Shown here piece after piece: positions 1 to 6,822 of a stretch of 7,202 nt of DNA. The notes under the pieces were generated by a model. That model worked only from the letters and a program-made list of their open reading frames with translations. It searched no databases and was not told the DNA's origin. This DNA is from Pseudomonadota bacterium (GTDB lineage: Bacteria; Pseudomonadota; Alphaproteobacteria; UBA8366; JADFVY01): NCBI GenBank assembly GCA_030671915.1, contig DAOVHN010000124.1, forward strand, positions 1 through 7,202, in the 5' to 3' direction. The position numbers were made by a program, and so were the translations under genes. Positions within the stretch are counted from its first letter, which is position 1; each line of letters begins with the position of its first letter.

Positions 1-389
1 ATGCCTGTAAGGCGGCGATCCCCCATATGCTGGAGCGCGACTACGGGCGCATCGTCGTGGTGTCGTCGATTGCAGGGCTGGAAGGCGCGCCGAACAATTC
101 CGCCTACAGCGCGGCCAAAGCCGGCGCCATCGGCTATGCCAAGGCCGTCGGCAAGGAACTGGCCAAGTCCAACATCATGGTGAACTGCGTCGCGCCGTCG
201 GGTATCGATACGCCGCTGCTGGAGGACGTGAAGGGTCCCTACCTGGACTTCGTGCTGTCGAAAATGCCGATTGGCCGCCTGGGCCGCGCGGAGGAAACGG
301 CCTCGCTGATCTGCTGGCTGGCCTCCGAGGAAAATTCCTTCTCAAGCGGCGCGGTGTTCGACAGTTCCGGCGGCCGCGCGGTCTACTGA
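1..389 (+). CDS. Short-chain dehydrogenase/reductase (SDR), 3' part only
   Basis: This is the C-terminal half of a classical SDR, an NAD(P)-dependent oxidoreductase with a Rossmann fold. The reading frame is open from base 3 and ends at the TGA at 387-389, giving 128 visible residues; classical SDRs are about 250, so about half is off the left edge. The catalytic serine lies in the VVVSSIAG strand and the catalytic Tyr/Lys pair in YSAAK (Tyr codon at 105-107). The following VNCVAPSGIDTPL segment is the usual post-active-site loop, with Ser where many members have Gly (PG). The Rossmann GxxxGxG motif and catalytic Asn would lie outside the window. The internal ATG at 27 falls in the middle of the conserved fold and is not the true start. 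The substrate cannot be told from this half. The gene converges on the flavoprotein gene and their ends overlap by 7 bp, so it belongs to a different transcript. Confidence 0.93.
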   Translation, partial: ACKAAIPHMLERDYGRIVVVSSIAGLEGAPNNSAYSAAKAGAIGYAKAVGKELAKSNIMVNCVAPSGIDTPLLEDVKGPYLDFVLSKMPIGRLGRAEETASLICWLASEENSFSSGAVFDSSGGRAVY

Positions 390-1732
390 GCGGATAAAGC
401 TCTGGCTGCTTCCCGTCCGGCGATGCGGCCCAGCGTGACGGCGCTCAGCAATCCGTTGCCCGACAGGTAGCCCCAATGAGCCGGGCCCGAAACACCGCAA
501 GCCGCGCCGCCGCCGGCGAAGAGATTTACGAAGGGCCGGCCCGCCCGGTCGAGCACCCTGGTCCGGTCATCGACCGCCAGCCCGCCCTGTGTATGCAGCA
601 ACCCGCCCGTCACCCTGATCGCGCAATAAGGCTCATGCAGGCCGGTTTCCGCCAGCGCCGACGACAGATCCTCGGCAGGAATATCACAGGCCCGCGCCAG
701 GCCCGCCGGATCGTCCCCTTTCCTTACCGCGCCAAGCTCATTCAGTTGCCGATAGTCTGGGAACCGCATTGCCGATTCGTGCAACCCGGCATCATAGACT
801 GCCCAGGCAAAGCCACCCGGTTGCGCCACGACCGCGGGCGCGAGGTCGGATGAACCGCGTGCCTCATCCGCGAAGCGGCGGCCGTCGCGATTGACCAGGA
901 TGCCGCCGCCCGACATCAGCGCCCAGGAGACCAGCGCGCCATGCGGAACCGCGATCGCGCCATGGCCCTGCCAGGCCCCCATATGGCGCAGCTCCGCGCC
1001 GAGTTCCGCGCCCCACAGGATGGCGTCGCCCTTGTTGCCCCCATGGCCGAAATAGGCGCCATCGGCGACGGCGGGGATATGGCGGCGAACCATGTCGGGA
1101 TTGCCGCCGAAGCCGCTGCTGGCGAGGATCAACGCCGCGCAGCCGACGCTTTCGGTTTCGCCGCCGGGCCGTTCCACCGCAAACCCCGCGATGCGCCGCC
1201 CATCGCCGCCATCCGTGATCAGCCCCGTAACCCTGGCGTCGCAGACGATATCCACCCCGGCCTGCCGCGCGGCCGCCGCCAGCCCGGCAACCAGATCCTT
1301 GCCGTCATGGCTGGGCGGGGCATGGGTGCGGTGGCGGCCGTGACCCGGATGGAGCGGCCCTGTCACCAGTTCCAAGTCTACGCCGTGGCGTTCCGTCAGC
1401 CAGTCGATGGCGGGGCCGGATGCCCGGCACATCAGGTCCAGTAAATCCTGGTCAGCTTCCCCGCGCGCCCTAGCCTGGATGTCGGCGGCCATGCGTTCCG
1501 GGGTGTCGTCGTCGATGCCGGCATCGCGCTGCAGCCGCGTGCCGCAAGCGGGGATCATCCCCGACGACATGGCGGTGGAGCCGCCCGGCGCGGGGTCGCG
1601 CTCGAACAGCATGACATCGCGGCCGACGTCGCGCGCTGCCAGGGCGGCGACCAGCCCGCAGGCGCCGCCGCCCACGATGGCGACGGAGACATTTAAGTCG
1701 AAAGGCGTCCCGTCATGGGCGCGGACGGACAT
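383..1732 (-). CDS. FAD-dependent oxidoreductase, fumarate reductase/3-ketosteroid dehydrogenase-like flavoprotein family
   Basis: A 449-residue cytoplasmic flavoprotein with no signal peptide. Seen in the sequence: an N-terminal FAD-binding Rossmann motif (VAIVGGGACGLVAA, residues 17-30) with the acidic ribose-binding FERD (43-46); GGSTAMSSG (50-58); VNRDGRRFADE (280-290); VTGGLLHTQGGL (374-385); and a C-terminal FAD-cap motif, FAGGGAACGVSG followed by GYLSGNGLLSAVTLGRIAG (421-439). This order is typical of the FrdA/KstD-like family, which oxidises or reduces C-C bonds next to carbonyl or carboxyl groups. His380 matches the conserved HTxGG histidine. The C-terminal arginine that binds the substrate carboxylate in soluble fumarate reductases (NRLGGNA) appears to be replaced by Tyr422 (GYLSGNG), so a non-dicarboxylate substrate is more likely. 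The start is 7 bp after the eboB stop, with no clear Shine-Dalgarno, suggesting coupling to eboB and membership of the same operon. Substrate unknown. Confidence 0.9.
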   Translation of the reverse strand: MSVRAHDGTPFDLNVSVAIVGGGACGLVAALAARDVGRDVMLFERDPAPGGSTAMSSGMIPACGTRLQRDAGIDDDTPERMAADIQARARGEADQDLLDLMCRASGPAIDWLTERHGVDLELVTGPLHPGHGRHRTHAPPSHDGKDLVAGLAAAARQAGVDIVCDARVTGLITDGGDGRRIAGFAVERPGGETESVGCAALILASSGFGGNPDMVRRHIPAVADGAYFGHGGNKGDAILWGAELGAELRHMGAWQGHGAIAVPHGALVSWALMSGGGILVNRDGRRFADEARGSSDLAPAVVAQPGGFAWAVYDAGLHESAMRFPDYRQLNELGAVRKGDDPAGLARACDIPAEDLSSALAETGLHEPYCAIRVTGGLLHTQGGLAVDDRTRVLDRAGRPFVNLFAGGGAACGVSGPAHWGYLSGNGLLSAVTLGRIAGREAARALSAQ

Positions 1733-1739
1733 TTACAAA

Positions 1740-2654
1740 TCAGCCGACGGCGACATCCTTGGCCGGCTCGTCCTCGTCAACGCGCGGGGCCTGGCCGCGC
1801 AGGACCGAGTTGCCCTCGAACAGGGTGCGCTGGTCGATCGCCGCCGGGGTGAGCCAGTCGGATTCGTTGAACTGCCCGCTCTGCCCATAGGCATCGAGCG
1901 CGTTCTGGTAGCAGCTCATATGGATGTCGTGCTCGGCGATGCCGCGCTGGGCCATCAGATTGGCCACCTTGGGCACCGCCATCGGGTCCGACACGCCCCA
2001 ATCGGCGCTGGAATCGACGATGATCCGCTCCGACCCGTACTGGCGCACCACCTCGACCATGCGCTCATTACCCATCTTGGTCTTCGGATAGATTGTGAAG
2101 GCGGCCCAGAAACCGCGATCCAGCACCTCGCGGACGGTTTCCTCGTTGTTATGGTCGATCACGACGCGGCCCGGCTCCAGCCCATGCTCGAGCGCGACAT
2201 CCATCGAACGCGCGGTGCCCTTCTTCTTGTCGCGGTGGGGCGTGTGGATCATGACCAGCATCTCAAGCTCGCGGGCCAGATCGAGCTGCGCGCGGAAATA
2301 TTTGTCCTCAAGCGGCGACTGCTCGTCGTAACCGATCTCGCCGACGGCGACGACGCCTTCCTTGGTCAGGAAGCGGGGCAGGATATCCATCACTTCCTCG
2401 GCCAGCGCCTCGTTGTTGGCTTCCTTGCTGTTCAGGCCGATGGTGCAGTAATGGGCGATGCCGAACTGCGCGGCGCGGAACCGCTCCCAGCCGATCAACG
2501 AAGAATAGTAGTCGATGAAGCTGCCGACATTGGTGCGCGGCTGGCCCAGCCAGAAGGCGGGCTCGATCACCGCGACGACGCCGGCCGCCGCCATGGCCTC
2601 GTAATCGTCCGTGGTGCGGGCGCTCATATGAATGTGCGGATCGATGACTTTCAT
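1740..2654 (-). CDS. eboB: TatD-like metal-dependent hydrolase of the ebo cluster (EboB)
   Basis: A 304-residue TIM-barrel amidohydrolase-type protein. The metal-site residues expected of the TatD family are visible in order: HxH (His7 and His9 in DPHIHM), Glu106 (VGEIGYDE), His137 (MIHTPH), His168 (VIDHNN) and an Asp near 215-218 (IVDSSADWG). It therefore looks catalytically competent. TatD proteins are typically nucleases or phosphoesterase-like hydrolases; the ebo paralogue's substrate is not known. It lacks a signal peptide, so it should be cytoplasmic. The C-terminal tail (about 290-304) is acidic and probably disordered. The gene lies 29 bp after eboA with GGGAG about 9 nt before the ATG, and 7 bp before the flavoprotein gene. 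The neighbours eboA and eboE make the EboB assignment much safer than the hydrolase fold alone would. Confidence 0.9.
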   Translation of the reverse strand: MKVIDPHIHMSARTTDDYEAMAAAGVVAVIEPAFWLGQPRTNVGSFIDYYSSLIGWERFRAAQFGIAHYCTIGLNSKEANNEALAEEVMDILPRFLTKEGVVAVGEIGYDEQSPLEDKYFRAQLDLARELEMLVMIHTPHRDKKKGTARSMDVALEHGLEPGRVVIDHNNEETVREVLDRGFWAAFTIYPKTKMGNERMVEVVRQYGSERIIVDSSADWGVSDPMAVPKVANLMAQRGIAEHDIHMSCYQNALDAYGQSGQFNESDWLTPAAIDQRTLFEGNSVLRGQAPRVDEDEPAKDVAVG

Positions 2655-2683
2655 CTTTGCTTACTCCCAAAACACTATTTTTA

Positions 2684-3562
2684 TTATGGTTTTTCTACTT
2701 CGCCGGCAACAGTTTCCCAAGAAACACGCCCGGCTTCAACCTCGGAAAGGATTTCCGGCGATAAATTGATCAGGGCCTTCGCCCCCGGCATGCCGCATTC
2801 GCACAGGGCGAGTATGGCTGCCTGACGTTCGGTCGGATTGTCGCTTTCGGCCACGCGCTTCATGTCGCCCAGCATCGATTCGTCGATAAAGGGTCCGACG
2901 GCGCGCCATAGTTCCGGCGTGATGACACGGCTGGCGGCCCAGCGTTCATGGGCATAATCGACCAGCGTGCGGGCCAGATCTTCATTGCGGCGGCGGTCGA
3001 AATCATGGATTGCGTTCAGCGAACTGCCGACGAAAACCGCCTTCAGTACAAGCTGGTTCCATGTGTGTTCGTCAAAATTTTCGGCCGGATAGGGATTGCG
3101 GTGGGCGACCGCCTCGAACACCGCCTTCATGTTGGTCCGCGCGCCCTCGCCTGCCCGCGCCACGTAAACCTTCTGGTTCGGATAAAGCGGCAGGCCCTGA
3201 TAGAAGGCGATCAGTTCGCGCACGTCCGCCGTATTGCAAAGCTGTTCCAGCTTGCCCGGGAAACCGCCTTCGTCCCGCGCAGCGGTCAGCAGCAGAGCAA
3301 CGCGCGCCGCTTGATCGACGCTCCAGCCCGCCGGGTTCCAGCCGGGCCGCGCGGCGTCGGCCGCCACCAGGTCGTCCGGCTTCAGTTCCAGGTCCGCCTT
3401 GCCGAGCTTGCGCGGCGCCAGCCCGATGGCGAGGTAGAGATCGCGGTCCGCCCCGCCGGCCTTGGCCAACTGCTCGTCAAACCAGGCCCGCGCGGCCTCG
3501 TCCAACTGGCGGGCGAGCCAGTTGCGCAGCAGTTCCAGGTATTTGTCCTGTTGCGAACTCAT
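2684..3562 (-). CDS. eboA: EboA domain-containing protein
   Basis: A 292-residue, mostly alpha-helical soluble protein without signal peptide or membrane segment. It is recognised as EboA by its overall layout: an N-terminal helical segment with LxxWLxxxLxxxAxxWFxE (residues 10-30), RxLGKADL (51-58) and the family's central signature, a Trp-Asn-Gln followed by LVLKAVFVG (168-179). Then come a conserved DFDRRRN stretch (187-193) and a HEAT-like helical repeat near the end (NPTERQAAILALCECG, 242-257). Biochemical function is unknown; in characterised loci the ebo genes are needed to place a metabolite precursor in the periplasm. Its ATG shares one base with the eboE stop codon (TAATG at 3560-3564), and no close Shine-Dalgarno is seen, so translation is probably coupled to eboE. 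Putting eboE ahead of eboA differs from the usual A-to-F order. Confidence 0.9.
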   Translation of the reverse strand: MSSQQDKYLELLRNWLARQLDEAARAWFDEQLAKAGGADRDLYLAIGLAPRKLGKADLELKPDDLVAADAARPGWNPAGWSVDQAARVALLLTAARDEGGFPGKLEQLCNTADVRELIAFYQGLPLYPNQKVYVARAGEGARTNMKAVFEAVAHRNPYPAENFDEHTWNQLVLKAVFVGSSLNAIHDFDRRRNEDLARTLVDYAHERWAASRVITPELWRAVGPFIDESMLGDMKRVAESDNPTERQAAILALCECGMPGAKALINLSPEILSEVEAGRVSWETVAGEVEKP

Positions 3563-4776
3563 TACGCGTCGCTATTCCCCAACTGGCCGCGGACCCATTG
3601 CAGTTCGCGGACGATTGCCGAGTCCACATCGACATTGCGATAGTCCGGCGGCAGCACATCCCAGGTGTAGGTCTCGACCTCCAGATGCCGGGTGAACGGC
3701 GCGGCCCGGTGCCGGGCCAGCATGTCGCGAATGAAATCCTGGGTGGTCGAGAACTGGCCGAGGTCGTCCAGGAATATGGGTACATGGAAGTGAACCCGCC
3801 ACTCCCTGTCGCCTTGTTTTTCGTGCCACCCCGCAAAAGCCTCGGGCAAATCGACATAGCGGGCCAGCCCGGCGTCGTTGCGCTCCACCACCTGGTGCAG
3901 GTAGACCGCGTCGTTAAAGGGCCGCAGCAGTTCGACCGTGGCTTCGTCCACCCGCGCGAACCGCAGGCCCGCGCTGATCTGCATTTTGCCGATCCGAATG
4001 CCGGCTTTCACGAGGCTTTCCAGCGCCTGCTCCGGGTCCTCGAATTCCACCGCCGCATGGCAAAGGTCGAGGCAGACGCCCAGATGGCGGCGCAAGGCCG
4101 CTTCGGCCGCCGCGCCGGATAGCCCCGTCCGGTCGGCCATGCCGGCGATCGCATCGGCCGAGAACAGATGGTTCCGGAAGAAATCGACCGCTTCGTCGAT
4201 GGTCTCGATAAAGCAGCAGGGTTCGGGCTCCAGTTCCAGCGTCACCGTGCGGCCGGTCCTCTCGCGCAGCGCCACCAGATAGGCCGCGTGGCGGATCAGG
4301 TTATCCGCCATGGCCGCCACATCCGCTTCGCCGTTTATCGCCGGCTTGAAGGCGCCGGGTACGGTGCTGATGCTGCCATCCAACGCGGGATCGTCCGGCA
4401 GTAGTTCCGCCAGCAGTTCCGCCAGCCGGTTGGAATAAGCCAGCCGCGCCCCGTCGCGCCAATCCGGCAGGTAGACGTTTTCCTTCACCGGCGTCCCATG
4501 GAACTCGCCATAAGGGAAGCCGTTGAGGGTGAAGACGTAGAGATCCTCGGATGCCAGGAAGGATTTGAACTCCTCCATGGCAGCGGGTTCGGAAAGGCTC
4601 TCCGCGGCGATGGCCGACAGCCGCAGACCGATGCCGAAGGGCCGGTCCGGCGACAGCTTCGCCTTTACCTTCGGCAGATGCGCGCCGATCTGCGCCCGCA
4701 CCTCCGCCCAGGTTTCACCCGGATGGATGTTCGAGCAATAGGTAAGATGGACGCGGCTTTCCGGATTCAGCTTCAT
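3562..4776 (-). CDS. eboE: Metabolite traffic protein EboE, TIM-barrel (xylose-isomerase-like) protein
   Basis: A 404-residue predicted TIM-barrel protein. The N-terminal HLTYCSNIHPGETW (residues 10-23) is the family hallmark and supports this start codon; FTLNGFPYGEFHG (82-94) is a second. Potential metal or active-site residues follow the xylose-isomerase-like pattern: LELEPEPCC (180-188), CLDLCH (235-240), KMQIS (264-268), VHFHVP (328-333) and a late LEVETYTWDVLP (365-376). No signal peptide is present, so it should act in the cytoplasm. EboE is named for its link to metabolite traffic, but no reaction has been proven. The gene starts 29 bp after the cytochrome c stop with no recognisable Shine-Dalgarno, and it overlaps the eboA start by one base (TAATG). 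It is probably co-transcribed with cytochrome c upstream and with eboA, eboB and the flavoprotein downstream. Confidence 0.92.
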   Translation of the reverse strand: MKLNPESRVHLTYCSNIHPGETWAEVRAQIGAHLPKVKAKLSPDRPFGIGLRLSAIAAESLSEPAAMEEFKSFLASEDLYVFTLNGFPYGEFHGTPVKENVYLPDWRDGARLAYSNRLAELLAELLPDDPALDGSISTVPGAFKPAINGEADVAAMADNLIRHAAYLVALRERTGRTVTLELEPEPCCFIETIDEAVDFFRNHLFSADAIAGMADRTGLSGAAAEAALRRHLGVCLDLCHAAVEFEDPEQALESLVKAGIRIGKMQISAGLRFARVDEATVELLRPFNDAVYLHQVVERNDAGLARYVDLPEAFAGWHEKQGDREWRVHFHVPIFLDDLGQFSTTQDFIRDMLARHRAAPFTRHLEVETYTWDVLPPDYRNVDVDSAIVRELQWVRGQLGNSDA

Positions 4777-4805
4777 CTGTATGGTTCAGGCCAGCGTTCG
4801 CTGCG

Positions 4806-5162
4806 TCAGTTGCTGAAATCCTTGTTCTTGACCCAGGCGGTAACGCTCATTCGCTCTTCCTGGTTATAGACCTCGTCCCAGCCCGGCATGCCCTTGAAGC
4901 CTTTGGTCACGCGCTTGTAAACGAATTCAGGGGTATATTTGCGCGGTTTCAGTTTCGGCGCCTTGCCTGGATAGGCGTTCTTTCCGTGACAGAACTGGCA
5001 CTGCTCCACCCAAATTTCCTGCCCCTTGGCGAGCACGTCCGTGTCGTTCAGGAATTCCTCCGTGAATTGCGGAGCCTCTTCCCCGGTTCCGCCAGCCAGG
5101 GCGGGCACCGCCAGAACACCGATCAGAGCCAGGGCGGCCAATACGCTTGAAGGTCTCGGCAA
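4806..5162 (-). CDS. Exported single-heme c-type cytochrome
   Basis: A 118-residue protein starting with a signal peptide (hydrophobic core VLAALALIGVLAVPALA, likely cleavage after ALA at about residue 23). The mature part is about 95 residues and carries one heme-binding motif, CQFCH (residues 56-60). A probable distal Met ligand lies in FKGMPGW. It is therefore a small class I, periplasmic electron carrier, similar in size to cytochromes that accept electrons from PQQ or other periplasmic dehydrogenases. The start is a TTG at 5160-5162: an in-frame TAA lies six codons upstream, there is no ATG, and a strong AAGGAG sits 6 nt away. It lies immediately downstream of the PQQ dehydrogenase gene but behind its terminator, and 29 bp upstream of eboE. 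It is the likely electron acceptor of the PQQ enzyme, by inference from location and class. Confidence 0.92.
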   Translation of the reverse strand: MPRPSSVLAALALIGVLAVPALAGGTGEEAPQFTEEFLNDTDVLAKGQEIWVEQCQFCHGKNAYPGKAPKLKPRKYTPEFVYKRVTKGFKGMPGWDEVYNQEERMSVTAWVKNKDFSN

Positions 5163-5168
5163 CTTTAT

Positions 5169-5174
5169 CTCCTT
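5169..5174 (-). promoter_or_regulatory. Shine-Dalgarno that fixes the TTG start of cytochrome c
   Basis: Read on the minus strand, AAGGAG is followed by 6 nt (ATAAAG) and then TTG. This is near-ideal spacing and decides in favour of the TTG start, since an in-frame stop lies just upstream. Confidence 0.8.
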
Positions 5175-5184
5175 AATTTAACAG

Positions 5185-5196
5185 CATGTACATGTA
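5185..5196. repeat. Short palindrome in the cytochrome c leader
   Basis: CATGTACATG (5185-5194) is a perfect 10-bp palindrome, and with the next two bases it forms two tandem copies of CATGTA. It lies 23-34 bp upstream of the cytochrome c start, downstream of the candidate -10 element. It could be a small operator or chance; nothing else supports a role. Confidence 0.3.
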
Positions 5197-5213
5197 AAAT
5201 TGTTCAAGTGGCC

Positions 5214-5242
5214 AATCTATGACCCAATCGCACATACGGCAA
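5214..5242 (-). promoter_or_regulatory. Candidate sigma70-type promoter for cytochrome c-eboE-eboA-eboB-flavoprotein
   Basis: On the minus strand, TTGCCG (5242-5237) and TAGATT (5219-5214) are separated by 17 bp, each matching 4 of 6 consensus bases. The predicted leader is about 45 nt. It lies just after the terminator of the PQQ gene, where a fresh start would be needed for the downstream operon. Neither box is strong, so this is a plausible candidate only. Confidence 0.4.
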
Positions 5243-5288
5243 GAAAAACCCCGACCCGACCGCCGAAAGCTGGCAGGACGGGCCGGGG
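5241..5288 (-). terminator. Intrinsic terminator downstream of the PQQ dehydrogenase gene
   Basis: On the minus strand, CCCCGGCCCG (5288-5279) pairs with CGGGTCGGGG (5258-5249), giving a 10-bp GC-rich stem with one G-U pair. The loop is 20 nt, with a possible short inner helix. The stem is followed directly by TTTTTCTT (5248-5241). The wobble pair becomes an A-C mismatch when read on the plus strand, and the T run is only on the minus side, so it is oriented for the PQQ gene. Confidence 0.8.
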
Positions 5289-5299
5289 ACAATTCAGTC

Positions 5300-5336
5300 G
5301 GCGCCCCTGTCCGGACCATTGCCGGACGGGAGCGCC
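5300..5336 (-). repeat. Long hairpin just after the PQQ dehydrogenase stop codon
   Basis: An inverted repeat with 15-bp arms (5300-5314 and 5322-5336) and a 7-nt loop. The outer part is GGCGC/GCGCC and the inner part GTCCGG/CCGGAC. Read on either strand it has one mismatch and one wobble pair. It begins 15 bp after the stop codon of the PQQ gene and ends 11 bp before the terminator stem. No T run follows, so alone it is not an intrinsic terminator; a role in mRNA 3'-end protection or as part of a double terminator is an inference. Confidence 0.65.
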
Positions 5337-5351
5337 GAGAACCACTCAGCC

Positions 5352-6635
5352 TCAGGGAACGATCTTGTAGACCGTATCCTGCTGGCCGACCGGGCCACGG
5401 ACGTTGGTGCCCATGACATAGATTTCGCCGTCGGCATCCTGGCCGAACGCCATGACATATTCGTTCCAGCCCGGCATGTTGGTGACGTTGACGTCCTCCA
5501 TGCTCCATTTGCCGCCCTTATTGGTGCCGACAAACAGCTGGCCGTCCTTGACCGCGAACGACTTCGACCAGTCGCCGAAGAAGTACTTGCCGTCCCAGGC
5601 CTTGTTCGCACCGCGGTAGACATAGCCACCGGTCATCGAGATGCCCTTACAACCCTTCGGCTTGGCGCCGCAGTTGTTGTATTCGATGATCGGATCGATC
5701 ATGCCCTTGTCGTCGCAGGAACCCGGATGGTCGTTCGGCTTCAGGAAGTCGAAGCATTTGGTGCCTTCCTTGACGCGCCAGCCGTAGTTGCCGCCCTTGA
5801 CCACAATGTCGACTTCCTCGTAGCTGTTCTGGCCGACATCGCCGCAGAACAGCTCGTTCTTGCCGCCCATGTCGAACGAGCAGCGCCATGGATTGCGGAA
5901 GCCGGAGGCCCAGATTTCCGGGGCCACTTCGTCATTGCCGACGAACGGATTGTCCTTCGGAATGCTGTAGGGGTCGCCTTTCACATCGATGCGCAGGATC
6001 TTGCCCTTGGTGGAGGTCATATCCTGGCCATTGCCGGTCTCGGGATTGTGGCCGATGCCCCAGTCGTTGGCGTACCCGCCGTCACCCATGGAGATGTAAA
6101 GCATGCCGTCCGGCCCGAAATCGATCCAGTGGCCGTTATGGTTGAATTGCGGCCAATGGGTCGCCAACACGACACGCTCGTAGTTCGGGTCGGCGACGTT
6201 CGGATCGTCCTTGGACACCCGCATTTCGGCGACCACATTGGTATGCGCGTACCACAGATGCTCGGCGACGCCGGCGCTGCCGAACAGCGGCGAGCTGTAG
6301 GCGACATAGAACAGACCGTTGTTCTTGAAGTCCGGATGGAAGGCCATGCCGAGCAGGCCTTCCTCGTCGAAGAACTCCCACTGGTCGACGATCTTGTGCT
6401 TGATATTCAGGAAGTCCTCGTCCTGCAGCTTTCCGTCGGTACCCAGAATCTTGATGGTGCCGATCTGCTCCACGATGAAGCGGCGCTTGGTGCCGTCGGG
6501 TGGCGACAGCAGCTGCATCGGATGTGTCAGGCCCGAGGCGACGGGCTCCAGCTTCGCTTCCAGCGCCGACGCGCCGGTGCTCACCGATAGGGTCAGGGCT
6601 AGCGCCGCCGTGACCATGCTTAGTTTCTTGAGCAT
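5352..6635 (-). CDS. Exported PQQ-dependent sugar/sorbosone dehydrogenase-like protein
   Basis: A 427-residue protein with a signal peptide (MLKK, hydrophobic core to about residue 20, likely cleavage after ASA at 24), so periplasmic. It has the soluble glucose/sorbosone dehydrogenase beta-propeller pattern: LEPVASGLTHPMQL (29-42), GLLGMAFHPDF (93-103), FNHNGHWIDFGPDGMLYISMGDGG (164-187), GKILRID (211-217), ASGFRNPWR (243-251), GDVGQNSYEEVD followed by NYGW (265-286) and GGYVYRG (336-342). His166 and Arg247 align by motif with the catalytic His and the PQQ-side Arg of soluble glucose dehydrogenase. The usual HNGG reads HNGH here. Six cysteines (252, 264, 294, 307, 322, 329) could form disulfides. 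The ATG is preceded by GGAGG with a 7-nt spacer. No PQQ synthesis genes are visible. The substrate is unknown; the ebo neighbourhood suggests a secondary-metabolite precursor rather than a simple sugar. Confidence 0.9.
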   Translation of the reverse strand: MLKKLSMVTAALALTLSVSTGASALEAKLEPVASGLTHPMQLLSPPDGTKRRFIVEQIGTIKILGTDGKLQDEDFLNIKHKIVDQWEFFDEEGLLGMAFHPDFKNNGLFYVAYSSPLFGSAGVAEHLWYAHTNVVAEMRVSKDDPNVADPNYERVVLATHWPQFNHNGHWIDFGPDGMLYISMGDGGYANDWGIGHNPETGNGQDMTSTKGKILRIDVKGDPYSIPKDNPFVGNDEVAPEIWASGFRNPWRCSFDMGGKNELFCGDVGQNSYEEVDIVVKGGNYGWRVKEGTKCFDFLKPNDHPGSCDDKGMIDPIIEYNNCGAKPKGCKGISMTGGYVYRGANKAWDGKYFFGDWSKSFAVKDGQLFVGTNKGGKWSMEDVNVTNMPGWNEYVMAFGQDADGEIYVMGTNVRGPVGQQDTVYKIVP

Positions 6636-6799
6636 TTATTTTCCTCCGCTTTGGTTGTTGGTATTTGAAATGGCCGCGGCGCGCGCATGCCCGATCCCCG
6701 GATCACCGGAAACCGTCGATCCGAACGCCGCAATCGACCCCCGGCCGCCCACCAACAGGACGTCCGCGAATCCATAATTCCATGACTTTTTTACAAGGC

Positions 6800-6822
6800 G
6801 ATCGGACCTCGAGTGTCCGATC
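6800..6822. promoter_or_regulatory. Inverted repeat GATCGGAC-N7-GTCCGATC, likely operator
   Basis: A perfect dyad with 8-bp arms and a 7-nt centre (CTCGAGT). It is followed on neither strand by a T run, so it is not a terminator. It lies about 165 bp upstream of the PQQ gene start. On the minus strand a weak -35-like TTGTAA (6796-6791) begins 3 bp after the dyad, although no good -10 box follows at normal spacing. It shares the GGAC-N7-GTCC core with the dyad at 6959-6973. Confidence 0.55.

Noticed and set aside
1407..2825. A 472-codon plus-strand open frame opposite the flavoprotein, eboB and eboA
   Set aside because: It runs antisense to three genes with clear family motifs, has no recognisable domains, and arises from the GC-biased codon use of the opposite strand.
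3010..4122. A 370-codon plus-strand open frame across eboA and eboE
   Set aside because: It is rich in Arg, Pro and Ala with no domain, and spans two genes recognised on the other strand.
5306..5330. The hairpin after the PQQ gene as a plus-strand terminator
   Set aside because: No gene on the plus strand ends nearby and no T run follows on that side.
5319..6590. A 423-codon plus-strand open frame opposite the PQQ dehydrogenase
   Set aside because: It is the mirror of a well-supported gene with signal peptide and ribosome-binding site. Its composition (rich in Val, Ala, Asp, His) is that of a shadow frame.
6693..6704. GATCC-CC-GGATC dyad as an operator
   Set aside because: The arms are only 5 bp in very GC-rich sequence, and it is not repeated elsewhere in the region.
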